Source: Clostridia bacterium
GTDB lineage: Bacteria > Bacillota > Clostridia > Lachnospirales > Lachnospiraceae
Reading direction: 5' to 3'
Assembly (NCBI GenBank): GCA_910575245.1
Contig: CAJTEN010000019.1
Coordinates: 1-64,000, forward strand
DNA length: 64,000 nucleotides
Each line of letters begins with the position of its first letter. The first letter of the stretch is position 1. Below, piece after piece: positions 62,100 through 64,000 of this stretch. The notes beneath the pieces are model-generated. The model ran no database searches. It was not told where the DNA came from and worked only from the letters and a program-made list of their open reading frames with translations. The position numbers and the translations under genes were made by a program.

Positions 62100-62144
62100 C
62101 TGCGCTTCGGACAACAGCTGCGCAGGTTTGAAGAATACAGGAGG
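62100..62144 (+). promoter_or_regulatory. csrA leader: hairpin with GGA loop plus GGA in the Shine-Dalgarno
   Basis: CTGCGC (62100-62105) pairs with GCGCAG (62120-62125); the loop contains CGGAC. The ribosome binding site AGGAGG at 62139-62144 holds a second GGA. Paired GGA sites of this kind are the usual CsrA targets, so autorepression is plausible. Confidence 0.5.
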
Positions 62145-62152
62145 TATGATTT

Positions 62153-62392
62153 ATGTTAAGACTGACGGTGAGCACAGAGGAATACTTGATGATCGGTGAT
62201 GATATCAAGATTATTTTTCTGGGCGGAAGTAAGAACCATACCCGTGTTATGCTGGACATTCCGAAGGAGATAAATGTTGTCCGCAGTAAAGTTATGGAAG
62301 CAAACGCCACGGATCCGAAGGAAAGGGATAACCTTGCACATTATTATGCGGTGCCGGAAAAATACCGGAAGAAAAGAAGCGGCAGCAAATAA
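62153..62392 (+). CDS. csrA: CsrA/RsmA family RNA-binding regulator
   Basis: A 79-residue protein. MLRLTVSTEEYLMIGDDIKIIFLGG followed by HTRVMLDIPKEINVVRSKVMEA aligns with CsrA (MLxLTRxxGExLMIGDxIxIxVL, APKxVxVxRxE). The C-terminal tail is about 15 residues longer than the usual 61-75-residue protein. In B. subtilis CsrA blocks hag (flagellin) translation until FliW titrates it. Here csrA lies directly between the invertible segment and fliC; no fliW is in the window. Confidence 0.9.
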   Translation: MLRLTVSTEEYLMIGDDIKIIFLGGSKNHTRVMLDIPKEINVVRSKVMEANATDPKERDNLAHYYAVPEKYRKKRSGSK

Positions 62393-62400
62393 GGCCCCAT

Positions 62401-62426
62401 CAGGGTAATAACCCGGAGTTATCCTG
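62401..62426 (+). promoter_or_regulatory. Hairpin with GGA loop in the csrA-fliC spacer
   Basis: CAGG...ATAAC (62401-62412) pairs with GTTAT-CCTG (62418-62426) around the loop CCGGA. It sits eight bases behind the csrA stop and could be another CsrA site or a processing point. No promoter with good spacing is seen between csrA and fliC. Confidence 0.4.
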
Positions 62427-62478
62427 GAGACTTCGGGATTATTCAATATGCAATATCAAAATTTAATTAAGAAGCAAT

Positions 62479-62515
62479 GCCGCAAACGGATTTGCGGCAG
62501 TAAAAACAAGGAGGT
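62479..62515 (+). promoter_or_regulatory. Flagellin leader hairpin, candidate CsrA binding site
   Basis: GCCGCAAA (62479-62486) and TTTGCGGC (62491-62498) form a perfect 8-bp stem closing a CGGA tetraloop. The fliC ribosome binding site AAGGAGG (62509-62515) carries a second GGA. This two-site arrangement mirrors B. subtilis hag. Confidence 0.65.
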
Positions 62516-62520
62516 AAGTT

Positions 62521-63570
62521 ATGGTAGTACAACACAACATTACGGCAATGAATTCTAACAGAATGCTTGGCCTTACAACAAGCGCACAGGCCAAGTCCAC
62601 AGAGAAGTTATCATCCGGTTACAAGATCAACCGTGCGGCGGACGATGCGGCAGGCTTATCAATTTCCGAGAAGATGAGAAGACAGATCAGAGGACTTACC
62701 CAGGCATCGGCCAACGCCCAGGACGGTATCTCTTGTGTACAGACAGCAGAAGGTGCATTGAATGAAGTACAGGATATGCTCCAGAGAATGAATGAGCTGG
62801 CTGTTAAAGGTGAGAATGGGACTCTTACCTCTACGGACCGCAGCTATATCCAGTCTGAGGTTCAGCAGCTGATGAGCGAAATCGACCGTGTGCAGAGCAC
62901 AACAACATTCAATGAGCAGAATCTGCTGGATGGCTCCTTTAAGAATAAAGGTTTACAGGTTGGTGCAGAATCCGGCCAGCATATTTCTATCACGATCAAG
63001 AACATGAAGACCAATGAGTTGATTGCAAACGCTGTGGCAGATGGTGTGAAATTTGGAGTATCCAACACAGAAAAAGACAGTACCAACAGTACAGACAGTT
63101 CTAATTATGCTGATAACAATCTTGACGCAGACGGCAAGAAGACATTCGCGTCTAATTTGTTGTCCAAGTTCTATGCTTTTGATCCGGATGATGTAAAAGA
63201 TGCGGACATCAAGGATAAAGTAGACAATTTGGATAATAAGGGAGCTACAACTGAAACGAAAAGCAAGTTAACAGATGCTCCTACAGCAGCAGATTTTGCA
63301 GCTTTGAATGCATTTGCCAAACATGCAATAAAGGATGTATCCCAACAGCGTTCCGACCTTGGTGCGATTCAGAACAGGCTTGAGCATACCATCAGCAACC
63401 TGGACAATATCGTTGAGAATACTACGGCGGCAGAGGCTCAGATCCGTGATACGGATATTGCGACAGAGATGGTCAGATACGCGAACAACAATATCTTACA
63501 GCAGGCCGGTACGTCCATGCTGTCCCAGGCGAACCAGAGCAATCAGCTGGCATTGTCCTTACTTGGCTGA
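62521..63570 (+). CDS. fliC: Flagellin
   Basis: A 349-residue filament subunit. The N-terminal D0/D1 (VVQHNITAMNSNRMLGLTTSAQAKSTEKLSSGYKINRAADDAAGLSISEKM) and C-terminal D1/D0 (about 270-349, ending SQANQSNQLALSLLG) are standard. The variable middle (about 175-265) is short and rich in Asp, Asn and Ser. LQRMNELAVKGENGT is the protofilament/TLR5-contact region and appears conserved. It follows csrA by 128 bp with a structured leader. A terminator follows at 63692. Confidence 0.96.
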   Translation: MVVQHNITAMNSNRMLGLTTSAQAKSTEKLSSGYKINRAADDAAGLSISEKMRRQIRGLTQASANAQDGISCVQTAEGALNEVQDMLQRMNELAVKGENGTLTSTDRSYIQSEVQQLMSEIDRVQSTTTFNEQNLLDGSFKNKGLQVGAESGQHISITIKNMKTNELIANAVADGVKFGVSNTEKDSTNSTDSSNYADNNLDADGKKTFASNLLSKFYAFDPDDVKDADIKDKVDNLDNKGATTETKSKLTDAPTAADFAALNAFAKHAIKDVSQQRSDLGAIQNRLEHTISNLDNIVENTTAAEAQIRDTDIATEMVRYANNNILQQAGTSMLSQANQSNQLALSLLG

Positions 63571-63691
63571 TAAGAGAGGATTTCGTTACGATTCACGGCT
63601 GATATACCGCGAGGTGTTTTTTGTGAGTGGAGCAAGGCGGAAATCACAGAAAATCCGAGTTGGGGATTTCAGAGAAATTGATAAATTTGGC

Positions 63692-63720
63692 AAAAGAGTG
63701 GTTTACAAAACCACTCTTTT
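63692..63720. terminator. Bidirectional terminator after flagellin
   Basis: AAAAGAGTGGTTT (63692-63704) and AAACCACTCTTTT (63708-63720) make a perfect 13-bp stem with A and T tails on the two sides. Confidence 0.8.
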
Positions 63721-63798
63721 GTTGTATGATGATCTCGGAAAACGATTTCTGGAAAACCTTTTCCAAAGTAATATAATCGTTTTCAGGACGGAAGAAGC

Positions 63799-64000
63799 AT
63801 GGTATCGATCAAAGATGTCGCAAAGCAGGCGGGAGTGGCAATCTCCACAGTATCCAAGGTACTGAACAACTATCCGAATGTCAGCGAAGAGACGAAGAAA
63901 AAAGTAAATCGGGCGGTAGCGGAGCTGAATTTTGTACCCAACTGCGTGGCATCGGCTTTATCATCGAAACAGTCCGGAAGAGTGGCGATCCTTCTGAATC
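63799..64000 (+). CDS. LacI-family transcriptional regulator (partial)
   Basis: The first 67 residues are seen; the gene runs off the window. MVSIKDVAKQAGVAISTVSK then LNNYPNVSEETKKKVNRAVAELNFVPN is the LacI-type HTH and hinge. It probably senses a sugar; the target genes lie outside. A GGACGGAAGAAG box precedes the ATG. Confidence 0.93.
   Translation, partial: MVSIKDVAKQAGVAISTVSKVLNNYPNVSEETKKKVNRAVAELNFVPNCVASALSSKQSGRVAILLN

Overview
The window looks like a motile, Gram-positive gut Clostridium of the family Lachnospiraceae. The evidence is the Firmicutes gene order of the S10-spc-alpha ribosomal block, a zinc-type S14, a zinc-LID adenylate kinase, a KOW protein between map and infA, strong AGGAGG ribosome binding sites, a PPi-type phosphofructokinase, ECF transporter genes behind the ribosomal block, and flagellar genes. 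No rRNA, tRNA, CRISPR array or prophage is visible. Genus and species cannot be fixed from the sequence alone.

Layout. 0.4-4.05 kb: MacAB-like ABC ATPase, adaptor and permease. 4.05-10.3 kb: a small promoter-smORF-terminator unit, then a minus-strand block with a two-component system interrupted by a Uma2-type gene, an MFS exporter, a peptide-sensor-like XRE/TPR regulator and a BrnA-like antitoxin. 10.5-16.7 kb: a lipoprotein-permease-permease-adaptor operon without its own ATPase. 16.7-21.5 kb: a HelD-type helicase carrying a GH31-like N-terminal beta-sandwich at its C terminus, and a CLC channel/antiporter. 21.9-34.9 kb: XRE-methyltransferase fusion, MTA/SAH deaminase, BlaI/BlaR1 pair, FlxA-like gene with a sigma-28-like promoter, small membrane proteins, a methyltransferase, nagBA behind a leader-peptide/terminator region, and an acyltransferase. 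34.9-52.8 kb: rpsJ to rplQ, including secY, adk, map, infA, rpmJ and rpoA. 52.9-61 kb: chemoreceptor, D,D-carboxypeptidase-like gene, ecfA1-ecfA2-ecfT, truA, pfp. 61.1-63.6 kb: an invertible segment carrying a tyrosine recombinase, followed by csrA and flagellin. The window ends inside a LacI-family regulator.

The most striking system is at 61.17-62.08 kb. Two 29-bp recombination sites (11-bp arms, 7-bp asymmetric core) lie in inverted orientation around a FimB/FimE-sized tyrosine recombinase. Inside the segment, next to the left site, is a near-consensus flagellar sigma-28 promoter (TAAA-N15-TCCGATAT) that now points away from csrA-fliC. Inversion would aim it at csrA-fliC. The window therefore appears to hold a flagellin phase switch in the OFF orientation. 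The recombinase frame is broken at an A7 tract, and csrA and fliC each have a leader hairpin with GGA in the loop, the classical CsrA target.

Two repeat systems also stand out. One is a structured double-hairpin element with compensatory stem changes, found in four spacers of the ribosomal operon and again in the sugar-type ABC operon. The other is a palindromic 188-bp element with short terminal inverted repeats, of which one copy has lost exactly 86 bp between 8-bp repeats.
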